Shown: positions 1 to 9,180, counted from the first letter of the stretch. The stretch: 64,000 nucleotides of DNA from JAJDYQ01 sp965214035 (GCA_965214035.1 OZ243932.1:1674001-1738000); one strand, 5' to 3'. The notes: generated by a model from the sequence alone, not told the origin. Made by a program: numbers and translations.

Positions 1-1262
1 AGCCCCATGTGGACACCATCAAAAACCACCCAGAGCAGGAAACCAACCAATACCAGCTTCAAAGAAACATTCGCCAGCATGGCATAAATGGCTGCCCGGA
101 CCGGTGTTCTGGTATCCTGACGCGAGAAAAAACCGGGGGCAAGGACTTTTACAAAAATAAAGGCTGGCAGACCCAGTGTATAAGCCATCAGGCTCAAGCG
201 TGACATTTCAACATCGCGCGAAGAGAATTCCCCATACCCGAACAGAGTGATCAACAGTGGTTCAGCCAGAACAAACAGGCCCACCATGGCCGGGATGCTG
301 ATAACGACTGCCCAGCGCATCGCCCAGTCCATCAGATTAAAAAACTGTTCCGGCGAATCTGAGGCATGCTTTTGCGACAGGCTGGGCAAAATGACGGTGG
401 AAAGAGCTACACCGAAAACACCGACAGGAAGCTCGACCAGCCGATCAGAAAAATATATCCATGTCACGCTGCCAGTCACCAGGAAAGAAGCAATCAATGT
501 GTCCATCAACAAACTGATCTGCACAACCGAGAAACCAAAAATCGCAGGCAACATCAATTCACGAATCCTGATCACACCCTCGTGATACCATCCCCAGCGA
601 GGCATTGATAACATGCCCAGCCTCGCCACAGCCGGCAACTGAAAACCCAGTTGTACCACACCGGCAATAAAAACACCCCACGCCAGTGACATAATCGGCT
701 CATCCAGATAAGGCGAGACACCTGTCGCCATGATGATTAATACCAGATTGAGAAAAACCGGAGTGAATGCCGGAATCGCAAACTGCCGATAAGTATTCAG
801 GATGCCGGAAGCCAGCGCAGCCAGAGAAATAAAGAGGATATAGGGAAAGGTAAAGCGCAGCATTTCTACACTGAGGGCAAACTTATCTTCATTTCCTTCA
901 GCCAGAAAACCAGCACCAAATACAGAGATCACGACGGGGGCACCCATAACACCCAGAGCAGTAATACCAAGTAATACAATGCCCAAGGTACCCGCCGCAT
1001 GAGATACCAGATCTCTGACAGCCTGCGCACCACCACGAGCCCTGGCCCCGGAAAGCACTGGCACAAATGCCTGTGAAAACGCACCCTCAGCGAACAGACG
1101 ACGCAAAAAGTTGGGAATTTTGAAGGCCACAAAAAAGGCATCTGTAGCGGCCCCGGCCCCAAAATAACTGGCGAACACAATATCCCGTGCCAAACCGGCA
1201 AAACGGGATAACAGGGTCATGGAAGAAAAGCTGAAGACCGACTTGAATAACTGCTCAGGCAA
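1..1262 (-). CDS. murJ: MurJ lipid II flippase (partial, C-terminus outside window)
   Basis: Lipid II flippase of the MviN/MurJ family, an inner-membrane protein that exports the peptidoglycan precursor. The N-terminal reading SSMTLLSRFAGLARDI, then FFVAFKIPNFLRRLFAEGAF and SQAFVPVLS, matches the family signature closely; the rest is strongly hydrophobic. No ATG is well placed, so I take the TTG at 1262, giving a start M-P-E-Q-L-F-K-S like other MurJ proteins; the ATG at 1220 would cut into the first helix. The gene runs off the left edge of the window. It is divergent from rpsT, as in many gammaproteobacteria, but here three genes lie between them. Confidence 0.93.
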   Translation of the reverse strand, partial: MPEQLFKSVFSFSSMTLLSRFAGLARDIVFASYFGAGAATDAFFVAFKIPNFLRRLFAEGAFSQAFVPVLSGARARGGAQAVRDLVSHAAGTLGIVLLGITALGVMGAPVVISVFGAGFLAEGNEDKFALSVEMLRFTFPYILFISLAALASGILNTYRQFAIPAFTPVFLNLVLIIMATGVSPYLDEPIMSLAWGVFIAGVVQLGFQLPAVARLGMLSMPRWGWYHEGVIRIRELMLPAIFGFSVVQISLLMDTLIASFLVTGSVTWIYFSDRLVELPVGVFGVALSTVILPSLSQKHASDSPEQFFNLMDWAMRWAVVISIPAMVGLFVLAEPLLITLFGYGEFSSRDVEMSRLSLMAYTLGLPAFIFVKVLAPGFFSRQDTRTPVRAAIYAMLANVSLKLVLVGFLLWVVFDGVHMG

Positions 1263-1325
1263 TGGGGCGTCTCATTAACAGCGATAATTCTGAACAGACC
1301 TGATCCGGCCCTGCCAAAGCCGCCT

Positions 1326-1910
1326 TTATTGCTGCGGGCAACTGAAAAAATAGGGGGTCCATTGAACGGTGTCTCCTGGCTTGAGGGATTCTGTTGTACC
1401 TGCGGGCATTTCGAGGGCGGCGATGGCGGGTGCGGCGGCAGAAATGGTTTGTAAAGAGAAAGGCTTTGTATCTCTTGCGATATTGATGATTTCATCCTTA
1501 GAACCAATAAAAAGAATATCGAGTGACCTCGGTGTATTCTTCATCCACATACTGATGATTTGTGGTGTGTTGAAAAAGAACAACATCCCCGGCGGCAACT
1601 CGGTCCGGTACATAAGGCCCTTTTGTCTTTCAGCGGGACTTACTGCGACTTCAGCCGTCATTTTAATGGCCGGCTCTTCGAGCAGAGAATCGGAGGAAGT
1701 AATAACGACCTGGACGCACTTTGCTCCCGGAGAGTAGGTTTGGGCGGTCGCAGGGGCACCTGCGCCTGAAACAAAAATCAGGACAAGGGCAGCGGTGCAA
1801 TACAATATCCCGTTCAGGGCCTGATGCCATCCTTCGAATTGGCCTTTTTGCATAAGGGATACTTTGCCGGGGCCGGTCTTCTTTGCAGGATTCATGGATA
1901 AATTGCTCAA
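1326..1910 (-). CDS. Exported DUF192 family protein
   Basis: A 194-residue protein with a C-terminal DUF192 domain (residues about 85-185). Family hallmarks seen are ERQKGLMYRTELPPGMLFFF, then SMWMKNTPRSLDILFI and ALEMPAGTT near the end. The N-terminus carries a hydrophobic segment ending GAGAPATAQ, which looks like a signal peptide or membrane anchor, so the domain should be periplasmic. The Met at 1853 (residue 20) is an alternative start closer to that segment. The molecular role of DUF192 is not established. It lies 63 bases upstream of murJ on the same strand. Confidence 0.85.
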   Translation of the reverse strand: MSNLSMNPAKKTGPGKVSLMQKGQFEGWHQALNGILYCTAALVLIFVSGAGAPATAQTYSPGAKCVQVVITSSDSLLEEPAIKMTAEVAVSPAERQKGLMYRTELPPGMLFFFNTPQIISMWMKNTPRSLDILFIGSKDEIINIARDTKPFSLQTISAAAPAIAALEMPAGTTESLKPGDTVQWTPYFFSCPQQ

Positions 1911-2035
1911 TCCGATATGAGCAGGGCAACAAAGAGCATCACTTCCCCTGAGCGCACTGCATGAATGGGCCTGTTATACCAGACTTCTATCCAGTCCCCG
2001 AGAATACCATCGAACAACGTCGTCAATCCAGGCGG

Positions 2036-2488
2036 TTACACAGTATGAATGATCTGCCAGAGGCTCAACAGATTGGAAAAGGGATTAAAACCACAATTCT
2101 GCAAACGGGAGTGAGGTGTCCCATTAAAAACATAATCCAGCCCCTGAATTCTGGTTACCTCATCGGGGGGAACATCAAGCCATTGGGTGAACCCCTCATC
2201 CCGACGATATTTTTTAATCATTATCCTCTCCTCTCTCTTTCGATTGACCATGACACCCTGAGACAGAACAGCAAGGAAACCCTCCTGACTGACAAAAATT
2301 TTTTTAACAAAAGAAGCATCGGCATGATAGGTAGGAGAAGCACCAACACTGGCCACTCCAAATACCGGATCGTATGAAATTGTCAGGATTCTATCCTGCT
2401 TGTCCCGGCAAACAACACCATCGAAATCCAAAAACAGGAACAGAATAACAGCAGGTATCAAAACCAGAAAAACATATCTCTTTTTCAT
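2036..2488 (-). CDS. Hypothetical membrane-anchored or exported protein
   Basis: 150 residues, not recognised. It begins MKKRYVFLVLIPAVILFLFL, a positively charged tip followed by a hydrophobic stretch with no obvious cleavage site, so it is probably anchored in the inner membrane with the rest periplasmic. The remainder is mixed and soluble-looking, with two cysteines. It is co-oriented with the DUF192 gene and the oxidoreductase on either side, with short gaps. The clear start and the bacterial signal anchor argue for a real gene; function unknown. Confidence 0.6.
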   Translation of the reverse strand: MKKRYVFLVLIPAVILFLFLDFDGVVCRDKQDRILTISYDPVFGVASVGASPTYHADASFVKKIFVSQEGFLAVLSQGVMVNRKREERIMIKKYRRDEGFTQWLDVPPDEVTRIQGLDYVFNGTPHSRLQNCGFNPFSNLLSLWQIIHTV

Positions 2489-2559
2489 GTGCCATGACCG
2501 GCGGACTTTACCTGCGGGTGCGGCATACTCAACTGAGCATCCGAAATAGATTGATCACC

Positions 2560-3564
2560 TCAAAACCCCTCAAGTACATTTTTCCCGATAACACAACCAC
2601 TTTCCTGGAGCTTATGGGCCTTGGTGAGACTCTCTACGCTCAGTTTTCCAAGATTACTGCTCACTGTCGAAATAAGGGTGCCATTATCAACCATATCTGA
2701 AACGCGGTTTAGAAGATCATGTTGTTTTTCCATGTCACTTGTCTGATACATGGGACGGGCAAACATGAACTCCCAGCTAAAACTCAACGCCTTGGACTTG
2801 CCGGGCATAATATCCAGTGTTTGAGGGTCATCAATCAACGCCATATGGCCACGCGGTTTGATCAACTCAAGAATAGAAGGGAAGTGCCCGGCTGTGCCAG
2901 TCAGGGCAGCGACGTAACGCGGCTCCAGTCCCAGCTTTTTAAGCTGGTCTGTCAGCGATTCGCGGTGATTGATCACATGATTTGCGCCCATTTTCTGAAC
3001 CCACGCCACCGTCTCTGGACGTGAGGCCGTCGCAACCACCGTAAGACCGGTCAGTTTTCTGGCCAACTGAATGAGGATGGAACCGACACCGCCGGCGCCC
3101 CCAATAACCAGTAACGTATCACCGCGACCGCCACCTTCCTGAAGCTGCATGGAATCAAACAAAAGCTCCCAGGCAGTAATCGAAGTCAGCGGAAACCCGG
3201 CTGCCTCGGCAAAATCGAGTGATTCGGGCTTCTTCCCGACAATTCTTTCATCGACGGCGTGCAACTCGGCATTTGTTCCTGGCCTCGTAATATCACCGGC
3301 ATAAAAAACTGCGTCACCAACCCTGAAATTTCTAACGGCACTTCCGATCTGTCTGACAATGCCGGCCGCATCATAGCCAATGATTCGAGTGCCTCCTTCA
3401 GCCGGGAAACCAGCCCGCACCTTGACATCCACTGGATTAACCGCAATGCCCCGCACCTCAACTAGAAGGTCACGCTCACGCAACTCCGGCGTTTCCACAT
3501 CAAACGCAATCAATGCCTGTGGGGCATCAATCGGCCCATTTTGTTGATATCCTATTGCTTTCAT
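2560..3564 (-). CDS. Zinc-type alcohol dehydrogenase-like / quinone oxidoreductase family protein
   Basis: Medium-chain dehydrogenase/reductase of about 334 residues. The N-terminal GroES-like domain shows GIAVNPVDVKVRAG and IIGYDAAGIV; the Rossmann domain shows the nucleotide-binding motif GGAGGVGSILIQLA near residue 160. Cys/His zinc ligands typical of true alcohol dehydrogenases are not evident, so it belongs with the zinc-free quinone-oxidoreductase-like branch using NAD(P)H. I chose the ATG at 3564 because an AAGGTGAG ribosome site lies just before it; a GTG two codons upstream is possible. Substrate unknown. It is divergent from rpsT. Confidence 0.87.
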   Translation of the reverse strand: MKAIGYQQNGPIDAPQALIAFDVETPELRERDLLVEVRGIAVNPVDVKVRAGFPAEGGTRIIGYDAAGIVRQIGSAVRNFRVGDAVFYAGDITRPGTNAELHAVDERIVGKKPESLDFAEAAGFPLTSITAWELLFDSMQLQEGGGRGDTLLVIGGAGGVGSILIQLARKLTGLTVVATASRPETVAWVQKMGANHVINHRESLTDQLKKLGLEPRYVAALTGTAGHFPSILELIKPRGHMALIDDPQTLDIMPGKSKALSFSWEFMFARPMYQTSDMEKQHDLLNRVSDMVDNGTLISTVSSNLGKLSVESLTKAHKLQESGCVIGKNVLEGF

Positions 3565-3694
3565 ACTCACCTTCCCTGCTCTCTGAAGAAAAAGAAATTG
3601 ACATTTTCACTGAAAATACCTATATTACTCTGCCTTTTAACGGCATCCCATGATTTTTAATCCGGGTGCAAACAGATTTTCTCAGGAGTTTAAA

Positions 3695-3958
3695 GTGGCG
3701 AACAGTCCTCAAGCCAGAAAGCGTGCCCGCCAGGCAGACAAACGTAATGCCCATAACGCAGCGGCGCGTTCGCGTCTGCGCACCGCCATCAAATCAGTCG
3801 TCCACGCCATAGCAGGCGGCGACAAGGCAGCCGCACAGACCGCCTACAAAACAGCCATCCCGGTCATTGACAGTGCCTGTGGCAAGGGCCTGATCCACAG
3901 AAACAAGGCCGCACGCCATAAAAGTCATTTGAACAGTGCCATTCACACCATGATGTAA
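3695..3958 (+). CDS. rpsT: 30S ribosomal protein S20
   Basis: Small basic protein that binds 16S rRNA in the 30S subunit. The reading VANSPQARKRARQADKRNAH, then AAARSRLRTAIK and a C-terminal KGLIHRNKAARHKSHL, is diagnostic of S20. The open frame extends to an ATG at 3650, but the GTG at 3695 gives the correct family N-terminus (ANS...) and has CAGGAG seven bases upstream, so I place the start there. 87 residues, normal length. Confidence 0.96.
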   Translation: MANSPQARKRARQADKRNAHNAAARSRLRTAIKSVVHAIAGGDKAAAQTAYKTAIPVIDSACGKGLIHRNKAARHKSHLNSAIHTMM

Positions 3959-4154
3959 TTTTCGGGCATATGCCGACAGCATGTCGATCCATCATGCTGA
4001 CCGGCGGGGACAGCAATCTGATATCCGGTTTTCTTTCGCCCGGCATAATACATATATAAGATCGGCTACGCCAAAATGGCGTTATTCAGAATCTGCCTTG
4101 CGGCACTCAACCGGACGCTGGCAGCCCGTATACCGCCAGAGTTATCCGCCAAAA

Positions 4155-4310
4155 CTATTTGATTTTGGCTTCCCTATAGATCACATGCTTGCGCACAACC
4201 GGATCAAACTTTTTAATCTCAAACTTTTCGGTCATGGTGCGCTTGTTTTTATCGGTAGTATAGAAATGACCTGTACCGGCCGACGAAACGAGTTTGATTT
4301 TTTCACGCAT
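4155..4310 (-). CDS. rpmG: 50S ribosomal protein L33
   Basis: 51 residues beginning MREKIKLVSSAGTGHFYTT and ending with the typical VRKHVIYREAKIK, with a TAG stop. It is a component of the large ribosomal subunit. The usual zinc cysteines of some L33 paralogues are absent, as in the proteobacterial C-minus type. It follows rpmB with an 11-base gap and has GGGAGA upstream of its ATG, the conserved rpmB-rpmG operon. Confidence 0.96.
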   Translation of the reverse strand: MREKIKLVSSAGTGHFYTTDKNKRTMTEKFEIKKFDPVVRKHVIYREAKIK

Positions 4311-4321
4311 CAATTTTCTCC

Positions 4322-4558
4322 CTAAACTTTCTCGCCACGGGTGCGCATGCGCGTCAGCACCTCGGAAATACCGAGCTTGTCGATGATGCGCATACCCTTG
4401 GTGGAGACACGCAGCTTGATCCAGCGGCTTTCTTCCTCAACCCAGAACTTGTGGGTGTGCAAATTAGGCAAAAAGCGGCGGCGAGTCTTGTTATGCGCAT
4501 GAGAAACATTGTTACCCGCCATGGGGCGCTTTCCTGTAACCTGACATACTCTGGACAT
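4322..4558 (-). CDS. rpmB: 50S ribosomal protein L28
   Basis: 78 residues starting MSRVCQVTGKRPMAGNNVSH, then KTRRRFLPNLHTHKFWVEEE and a basic C-terminus, diagnostic of L28 in the large ribosomal subunit. The open frame runs 21 codons further upstream, but the ATG at 4558 gives the canonical family N-terminus. It is first in the rpmB-rpmG pair. Confidence 0.96.
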   Translation of the reverse strand: MSRVCQVTGKRPMAGNNVSHAHNKTRRRFLPNLHTHKFWVEEESRWIKLRVSTKGMRIIDKLGISEVLTRMRTRGEKV

Positions 4559-4719
4559 GGTGCTTGCTCCAAACAAACCGGTTTTACGGGGCCGAATCAA
4601 CTCCGATACGGCCCAGTTCAAAAGAGCTGCGATTTATACCAGTATCGAATCAGGAGCGCAAGCAAAATTTGAAGCGATGATCAGGTTTTGGCAGCGCAAA
4701 ACCATGGATGGATGGCGCT

Positions 4720-5319
4720 TCATGGATAACGATAAAACTTGACCCACTCACCATCGGTCAGCCGGTAGCAAACCCGCTCATTCAGTCGATCCGGGTGGCC
4801 TTTCCAGAATTCAATCCTGTCGGGAATAACCCGATAGCCGCTCCAGAACGGCGGGCGCGGCACCTCGATGTCGGCAAACTTTTCTTCATATCGGGCGACA
4901 CGGTCCAGCAACTGCTGCCGATCTCCGAGTACCACGGACTGGCGTGACGCCCAGGCACCGATACGGCTGGCTCTGGAACGCGAATACCAGTAACGGTCGG
5001 CCTCTTCATCGGCAATCTGCACCACCCGACCTTCCACCTGAAGCTGCCGGTGAGGCCCCTGAAAATACAGGCAGAGCGCGGCAAAGGGATGGGCGGCGAT
5101 ATGCTGCCCCTTGCGGCTGGTGGTATTGGTAAAGAAAGTCAGTCCCTGCTGGTCAACCTGTTTTAATAATACGGTGCGCACGGCTGGCCGGCCGGACTCA
5201 TCCACCGTGGCCAGCGACATGGCACGGGGTTCCGGCAGATCGGCGGCCTGCGCCAGCAGCTCATGGATAGGCTCCAGTATGTCGTCCGGGATGGGGACCG
5301 TATCATCCATTTCCATCAT
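4720..5319 (-). CDS. pdxH: Pyridoxamine 5'-phosphate oxidase
   Basis: FMN-dependent oxidase that makes pyridoxal 5'-phosphate from PNP or PMP. The reading PEPRAMSLATVDESGRPAVR (substrate/FMN region), FFTNTTSRKGQ, then IGAWASRQS and the C-terminal PRPPFWSGYRVIPDRIEFW matches PdxH from end to end. 199 residues, slightly short at the N-terminus but with all core motifs. It appears to be a single gene, in the same direction as the ribosomal pair downstream. Confidence 0.93.
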   Translation of the reverse strand: MMEMDDTVPIPDDILEPIHELLAQAADLPEPRAMSLATVDESGRPAVRTVLLKQVDQQGLTFFTNTTSRKGQHIAAHPFAALCLYFQGPHRQLQVEGRVVQIADEEADRYWYSRSRASRIGAWASRQSVVLGDRQQLLDRVARYEEKFADIEVPRPPFWSGYRVIPDRIEFWKGHPDRLNERVCYRLTDGEWVKFYRYP

Positions 5320-5350
5320 TCATTCCAGGCAGGCAGGATAAAAAAGGGAA

Positions 5351-5590
5351 TTATATCAATAGTGTCGAAACCCGTGCCGGCCTAATAAGGTTAGGCAGCG
5401 TATCGGCCCAAGATTTCCGGTAGCGCAGATTGACCGGGTGCGTCACGATCCCGCCAAAATTGTCCATGCGCTCGACGACCGTTCTACCCGGTACAACCAC
5501 GGAAAATTTTTCTTCCTTTTCGGCCTTTGCGGGCTGGTAGTTTCGGTCGCATAGCGTGACCGTCTGGCGTGCTGGTTTGTCTTTTGTCAT
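5351..5590 (-). CDS. Small hypothetical protein
   Basis: 79 residues from the ATG at 5590, which is preceded by a good AGGGGAAG ribosome site. It is basic in its first half (KPARQTVTLCDRNYQPAKAE), with no family recognised. The open frame continues far upstream through unrelated remnants (an adenine-methylase head and a transposase tail), so the ribosome site decides the start. It may be the last intact gene of a vanished mobile element. Confidence 0.45.
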   Translation of the reverse strand: MTKDKPARQTVTLCDRNYQPAKAEKEEKFSVVVPGRTVVERMDNFGGIVTHPVNLRYRKSWADTLPNLIRPARVSTLLI

Positions 5591-5623
5591 GGTTCTTCCC
5601 CTAGAGTGGATAATAGAAAATGC

Positions 5624-5812
5624 CATGTCATTATAGATTTCGACCAGATACGGACCGACATTCATCAATACGGCTGCCGAGCCACCGTAAACATCGCAGA
5701 AGTGTGTAGCATCGTCCGGCAGGAGAGGAGCGAGAAAATTCAGATGGGAATACTTGCTTCCGTACCAGCCGAATGCAATCAGTCGTTTGGACTTCCGGGA
5801 TGCAATGCGGCG
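5624..5812 (-). pseudogene. Fragment of a D12-class adenine DNA methyltransferase (N-terminal part)
   Basis: In the frame upstream of the small gene at 5351-5590, the translation SKRLIAFGWYGSKYSHLNFL, then FCDVYGGSAAVLMN and VEIYNDM matches the beginning of phage-type Dam (D12 class) methylases, including the AdoMet-binding motif I region. The catalytic DPPY part is absent. This is a truncated remnant without its own start or end. Confidence 0.65.
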
Positions 5813-5869
5813 GCCTGTGCCTGTGGCATTGACGACAGGCGCGATATTCACGACCCCATCACCAGGGCC

Positions 5870-5980
5870 ACTGTACTTGAGTCGCTTGCTCTCCATGCCA
5901 CGGGCGACCACTTTGAAGATATCGAGCTCACGGAGGTTGTGCCGTCCGGCAAACCCGGAAACGTAGCGATCCATGCACAG
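5870..5980 (-). mobile_element. IS1595-family (ISXO2-like) transposase C-terminal remnant
   Basis: In the same frame as the methylase fragment, the translation MDRYVSGFAGRHNLRELDIF followed by ARGMESKRLKY resembles the C-terminal end of IS1595/ISXO2-type transposases (RYV.EF..R.N.R..D....M...GM..KRL.Y). Nothing else of the element remains, and no inverted repeats were found. It documents an old insertion next to the methylase fragment. Confidence 0.5.
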
Positions 5981-6083
5981 TAATGCTTTCCGGGTGCGCT
6001 GTGTGCCATCTATCTGCCTGGAATCACTTGTTAAATCCGGCACTGATTTTACCGGATAGTGCCGAAATTATATATTTTTCCCA

Positions 6084-6119
6084 TAAAAAAAGGGACATGT
6101 TGTTGAGCAACATGTCCCC
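6084..6119 (-). terminator. Rho-independent terminator of the porin gene
   Basis: Perfect 11-base inverted repeat GGGACATGTTG / CAACATGTCCC (6092-6102 and 6108-6118) with a five-base loop, followed on the minus strand by seven T's. It lies 60 bases past the porin stop codon. Confidence 0.9.
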
Positions 6120-6179
6120 TTATGAAAAGCCGGCTGCGACGGAGCGGCCGCAGCGCGATTTTCAAGCCAAGTGCCTGAC

Positions 6180-7241
6180 TTACAGGAGGCCCACATCAAA
6201 GTTGTAGCGGAAACCGACATTGACCTGATTGGTGGTATCCCCAATCTCGGGAGCCTGCAGCCAATCAATATATACATCCATGCCCGGCGCCAGACTTTTA
6301 GCCAGCCCGAGGGTGACGCCGTTCTCATCAGTCACGGCATCATCAACGTATACCCCGGCGAGCAACTTCATGCCGTTGCCGAAGGAATAGATCGCCGTCA
6401 GGTCAAGGGTGTCTCCCCCTGTAGTAACAAATCCGACCCTCTCCCATTCCGCATCCTGATAGAGGGCACCCACATAGAGACTCTCGTTGACACTAAAACC
6501 GCCGGCAATACCGATGAGCGTCCTTTTCTCACCAACAGAAGCGATGTCATTCTGCTGCCAGTAAGCGACACCGATATTGCCTTTCCCCACGTCAAACCCC
6601 ACACCGACCGCAAACGCATCAATGCCGTCCTCATCAGCAACACCGGGGGTGCCAGAAGAACCGTCCACCTGTATGCCGGCACTCACCTTGAACAACCCGA
6701 TGTCGTTCTCATACTTGATGAAGTTGTTGGTGCGGAAAGGGGCGAAGCCTGCATCACTCATCTGGCCATATCCGACGGGGGTGTCGCTGGCATTATACAA
6801 ATGATCAACCGGCACAGCGACGATGTCATAATACGGATTCCACTGCGTACCTATCCCCAGAAAGCCCGCGTCCTTACTTTCAAGGCCGGCATAGGCCAGA
6901 CGCACATCACCGAAATCACCTTGGTCCTGTATGGTTACCTTCCACTCGCCGCGCAAAACCGCAGTCAGCTCGTCGCTGATCGGGATCTTGCCCTGGATGC
7001 CGACCCGTGAGGAGTCGTCGCGGATGTCAATCGTATTGTCGCCACTGCCATTCTTGCCAAAAGTCACCTTGGGCCGGAACTTGCCATACAGCCGGAAATT
7101 ATAGCCCTTGTCGGCAAGTTCCTGTTTCATACCACCCCCTTCGGGCACCATCTGCGCCTGCGCAGTTCCCGACAGGGCTGCCGCCACAGATACACAGGCC
7201 AGCAGGCCGATCTTAAACGTATTACTGAAAAAGCGATTCAT
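6180..7241 (-). CDS. Outer-membrane porin (Gram-negative porin superfamily)
   Basis: 353 residues with a classic signal peptide (MNRFFSNTFKIGLLACVSVA, cleavage after AQA about residue 29). The body has alternating hydrophobic/polar strands typical of a 16-stranded trimeric porin, with GYNFRLYGKFRPKVTFGKNG as the first strands. The LRGEWKVTIQDQ and GTQWNPYYDIV segments match the RLGFKG and GRQ..PFYD positions of proteobacterial porins. The last strand reads NVGFRYNFDVGLL; the terminal residue is Leu rather than the usual Phe. Substrate selectivity cannot be told. It is a single gene with its own terminator, and an AT-rich 250-base leader lies upstream. Confidence 0.88.
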   Translation of the reverse strand: MNRFFSNTFKIGLLACVSVAAALSGTAQAQMVPEGGGMKQELADKGYNFRLYGKFRPKVTFGKNGSGDNTIDIRDDSSRVGIQGKIPISDELTAVLRGEWKVTIQDQGDFGDVRLAYAGLESKDAGFLGIGTQWNPYYDIVAVPVDHLYNASDTPVGYGQMSDAGFAPFRTNNFIKYENDIGLFKVSAGIQVDGSSGTPGVADEDGIDAFAVGVGFDVGKGNIGVAYWQQNDIASVGEKRTLIGIAGGFSVNESLYVGALYQDAEWERVGFVTTGGDTLDLTAIYSFGNGMKLLAGVYVDDAVTDENGVTLGLAKSLAPGMDVYIDWLQAPEIGDTTNQVNVGFRYNFDVGLL

Positions 7242-7498
7242 GAAATCTTCCTCCTAAAATGAATCAAAATAAAAAACTGCTCTACACCCCATCATTATAA
7301 CACCAAACAAAGAAAAGAAAATATTTTTTTCGTTCTGGCATATTACTCACAACATATATTGGCTATACGCAGCGAGGCCCAACGGGTATCCGACCAATAA
7401 TAGACCATTTGATCAAGTCATTCAACTTTTTTTAACAAAATTTTTCCTCATTATCGACCGGCATATCACATTTAATTATCAGGACGGCAGCCCGCTGG

Positions 7499-7696
7499 TC
7501 AGCGGTTAATGATATAGAGGGCTGAAGCCGTGATGAGTGTGACGGCCCAGATAGAGACAATCACGCCGGTCAGGGTCAGGGTGATTTGATGGACCTTGTC
7601 GCTCATTTCATGCCTGAGCTGGTTGATTTCTCTGGTCAATACGTCAATTCTCTGATCAATTTTATTGTTGAGGTCTTCGATAGTCATATCTTTCAC
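7499..7696 (-). CDS. Small coiled-coil membrane protein
   Basis: 65 residues: residues 5-35 are a heptad-rich, charged segment (IEDLNNKIDQRIDVLTREIN) predicted as a coiled coil, and residues 40-62 form one transmembrane helix. It has an AGGAGA-like site before the ATG. Similar small proteins are common beside unrelated genes and lack a defined role. It is monocistronic as far as can be seen. Confidence 0.55.
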   Translation of the reverse strand: MKDMTIEDLNNKIDQRIDVLTREINQLRHEMSDKVHQITLTLTGVIVSIWAVTLITASALYIINR

Positions 7697-8037
7697 TATA
7701 GATTCTCCTTTCTAAAAGTCAAGTGGTGATTCATTTCATTATATACCGTTCACACTCAATGCGGGAGTCTGTCCGGCATCATTTACCTGACGGGCCTTAA
7801 ACGCCCGGCTTTATCTTTGCGGTCTTTTGTGCCATGCCCGAATCGTGGTGCCAATCACGGCCTCTCACCGGGGATGCCTTGAGCAGTGGATGCCGGGCGG
7901 GCTGCCGAATCGGCAGCAGTCAGCCATAAACCCTGGCATTGGAACCTTGCATGGGGTGGCAAACTGACTGAAAACATCGATACGCCGGGCAATAATTACA
8001 AAATTTATGGATTTCCGGTTGTTCCCGGCATAAATTT
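7697..8037. other. Intergenic region without a supported gene
   Basis: No convincing coding frame. The stretch separates the small membrane protein from the amino-acid transporter operon and holds short imperfect palindromes only; the promoter candidate of the operon begins at its right end. Confidence 0.6.
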
Positions 8038-8067
8038 TTTACAAACCGGCAATATCCGGGTTATACT
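8038..8067 (+). promoter_or_regulatory. Candidate sigma-70 promoter of the amino-acid transporter operon
   Basis: TTTACA at 8038-8043 and TATACT at 8062-8067 with an 18-base spacer, about 57 bases before the substrate-binding-protein start codon. Inferred from consensus similarity only. Confidence 0.5.
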
Positions 8068-8123
8068 GTTAGGGCCAGTCTGGGCAATTTTCTGTTAAAC
8101 CAACGAAGGGAGTATCAAATCTG

Positions 8124-9158
8124 ATGAAACATTCAAATACATGGCAATCACTGGCGCTGGCCGGGGTGTTGTCTTTTTCGGGGTCGGCATGGGCCGGCAC
8201 TTTGGAGGATGTGCAGGCGCGCGGTGAGCTCGTCTGTGGTATAGACGGCGGTCTGCCGGGCTTTTCCGCGCCGGACAACTCCGGCAAGATGCAGGGCGTT
8301 GACGCCGATGTCTGTTACGGCATCGCCGCCGCTGTGCTGGGCGACCGCAACAGGGTCAAGTTTATCCCGTTGACAGCGAAAGAGCGGTTCACCGCACTGT
8401 CATCCGGTGAGGTTGATGTACTCAGCCGTAACACGACACATACGCTGACGCGCGATTCTTCACTGGGGTTGAACTTCACCTATTACAACTTCATCGACGG
8501 TGCAGGCTTCCTGATCCGCAAGGCCATGGGCGTTAATTCCGCCAGAGGTCTCGGCGGTGCCCGCCTCTGCATTCAGGCCGGTACAACGACCGAACAGGCG
8601 GTCGGCGATTTCTTCCGCGCCAATAGTCTGCAGCCGTTCACACCAAAGCCGTTCGACACTTCGGTGCAGACACGCGAAGGATATGAAGCCGGTTCCTGCG
8701 ATATTCTGTCCTCGGATAAATCGCAACTGGCCGCTATTCGCAGCGAGCTTGCCGACCCGGGCGCACATGTCATTCTGCCGGAAACCATCTCCAAGGAGCC
8801 ATTGGGCCCGGTTGTCCGTCAGGGCGACGATGTGTGGTTCAACACTGTCAAGTGGGTATTGTTTTCAATGATGAACGCCGAAGAGCTGGGTGTCACTTCG
8901 TCCAACATTGCCTCGCACAGAAACAGCACCAATCCGGCGATTGCACGGCTGGTCGGCAAGGAAGGCGGGCTTTGCAAGCTCATCTCCACGACACTGGATG
9001 ACACATGTTTCTATGATGTGGTCTCACAGGTGGGTAACTATGGTGAGAGCTATGAAGCCAATGTCGGTGAAAATACCCCCATCGGTCTGAAGCGCGAAGG
9101 CAGCGTCAATGATCTGTGGAGCCGCGGCGGTCTGATCTACGCACCGCCCCTGCGGTAA
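8124..9158 (+). CDS. aapJ: General L-amino-acid ABC transporter, periplasmic binding protein
   Basis: 344-residue solute-binding protein (AapJ/BztA type) with a signal peptide ending GSAWA. The reading LEDVQARGELVCGIDGGLPG and MQGVDADVCYGIAAAVLGD, then LSSGEVDVLSRNTTHTLTRD, is characteristic of this subgroup, which is longer than typical His/Gln-binding proteins. It would capture polar amino acids (Glu, Asp, Gln, Asn or broader) in the periplasm and deliver them to the two permeases encoded downstream. A hairpin terminator right after the gene suggests the binding protein is made in excess of the membrane parts. Confidence 0.93.
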   Translation: MKHSNTWQSLALAGVLSFSGSAWAGTLEDVQARGELVCGIDGGLPGFSAPDNSGKMQGVDADVCYGIAAAVLGDRNRVKFIPLTAKERFTALSSGEVDVLSRNTTHTLTRDSSLGLNFTYYNFIDGAGFLIRKAMGVNSARGLGGARLCIQAGTTTEQAVGDFFRANSLQPFTPKPFDTSVQTREGYEAGSCDILSSDKSQLAAIRSELADPGAHVILPETISKEPLGPVVRQGDDVWFNTVKWVLFSMMNAEELGVTSSNIASHRNSTNPAIARLVGKEGGLCKLISTTLDDTCFYDVVSQVGNYGESYEANVGENTPIGLKREGSVNDLWSRGGLIYAPPLR

Positions 9159-9180
9159 TTTTCTGCAGGACTTCCCGAAA

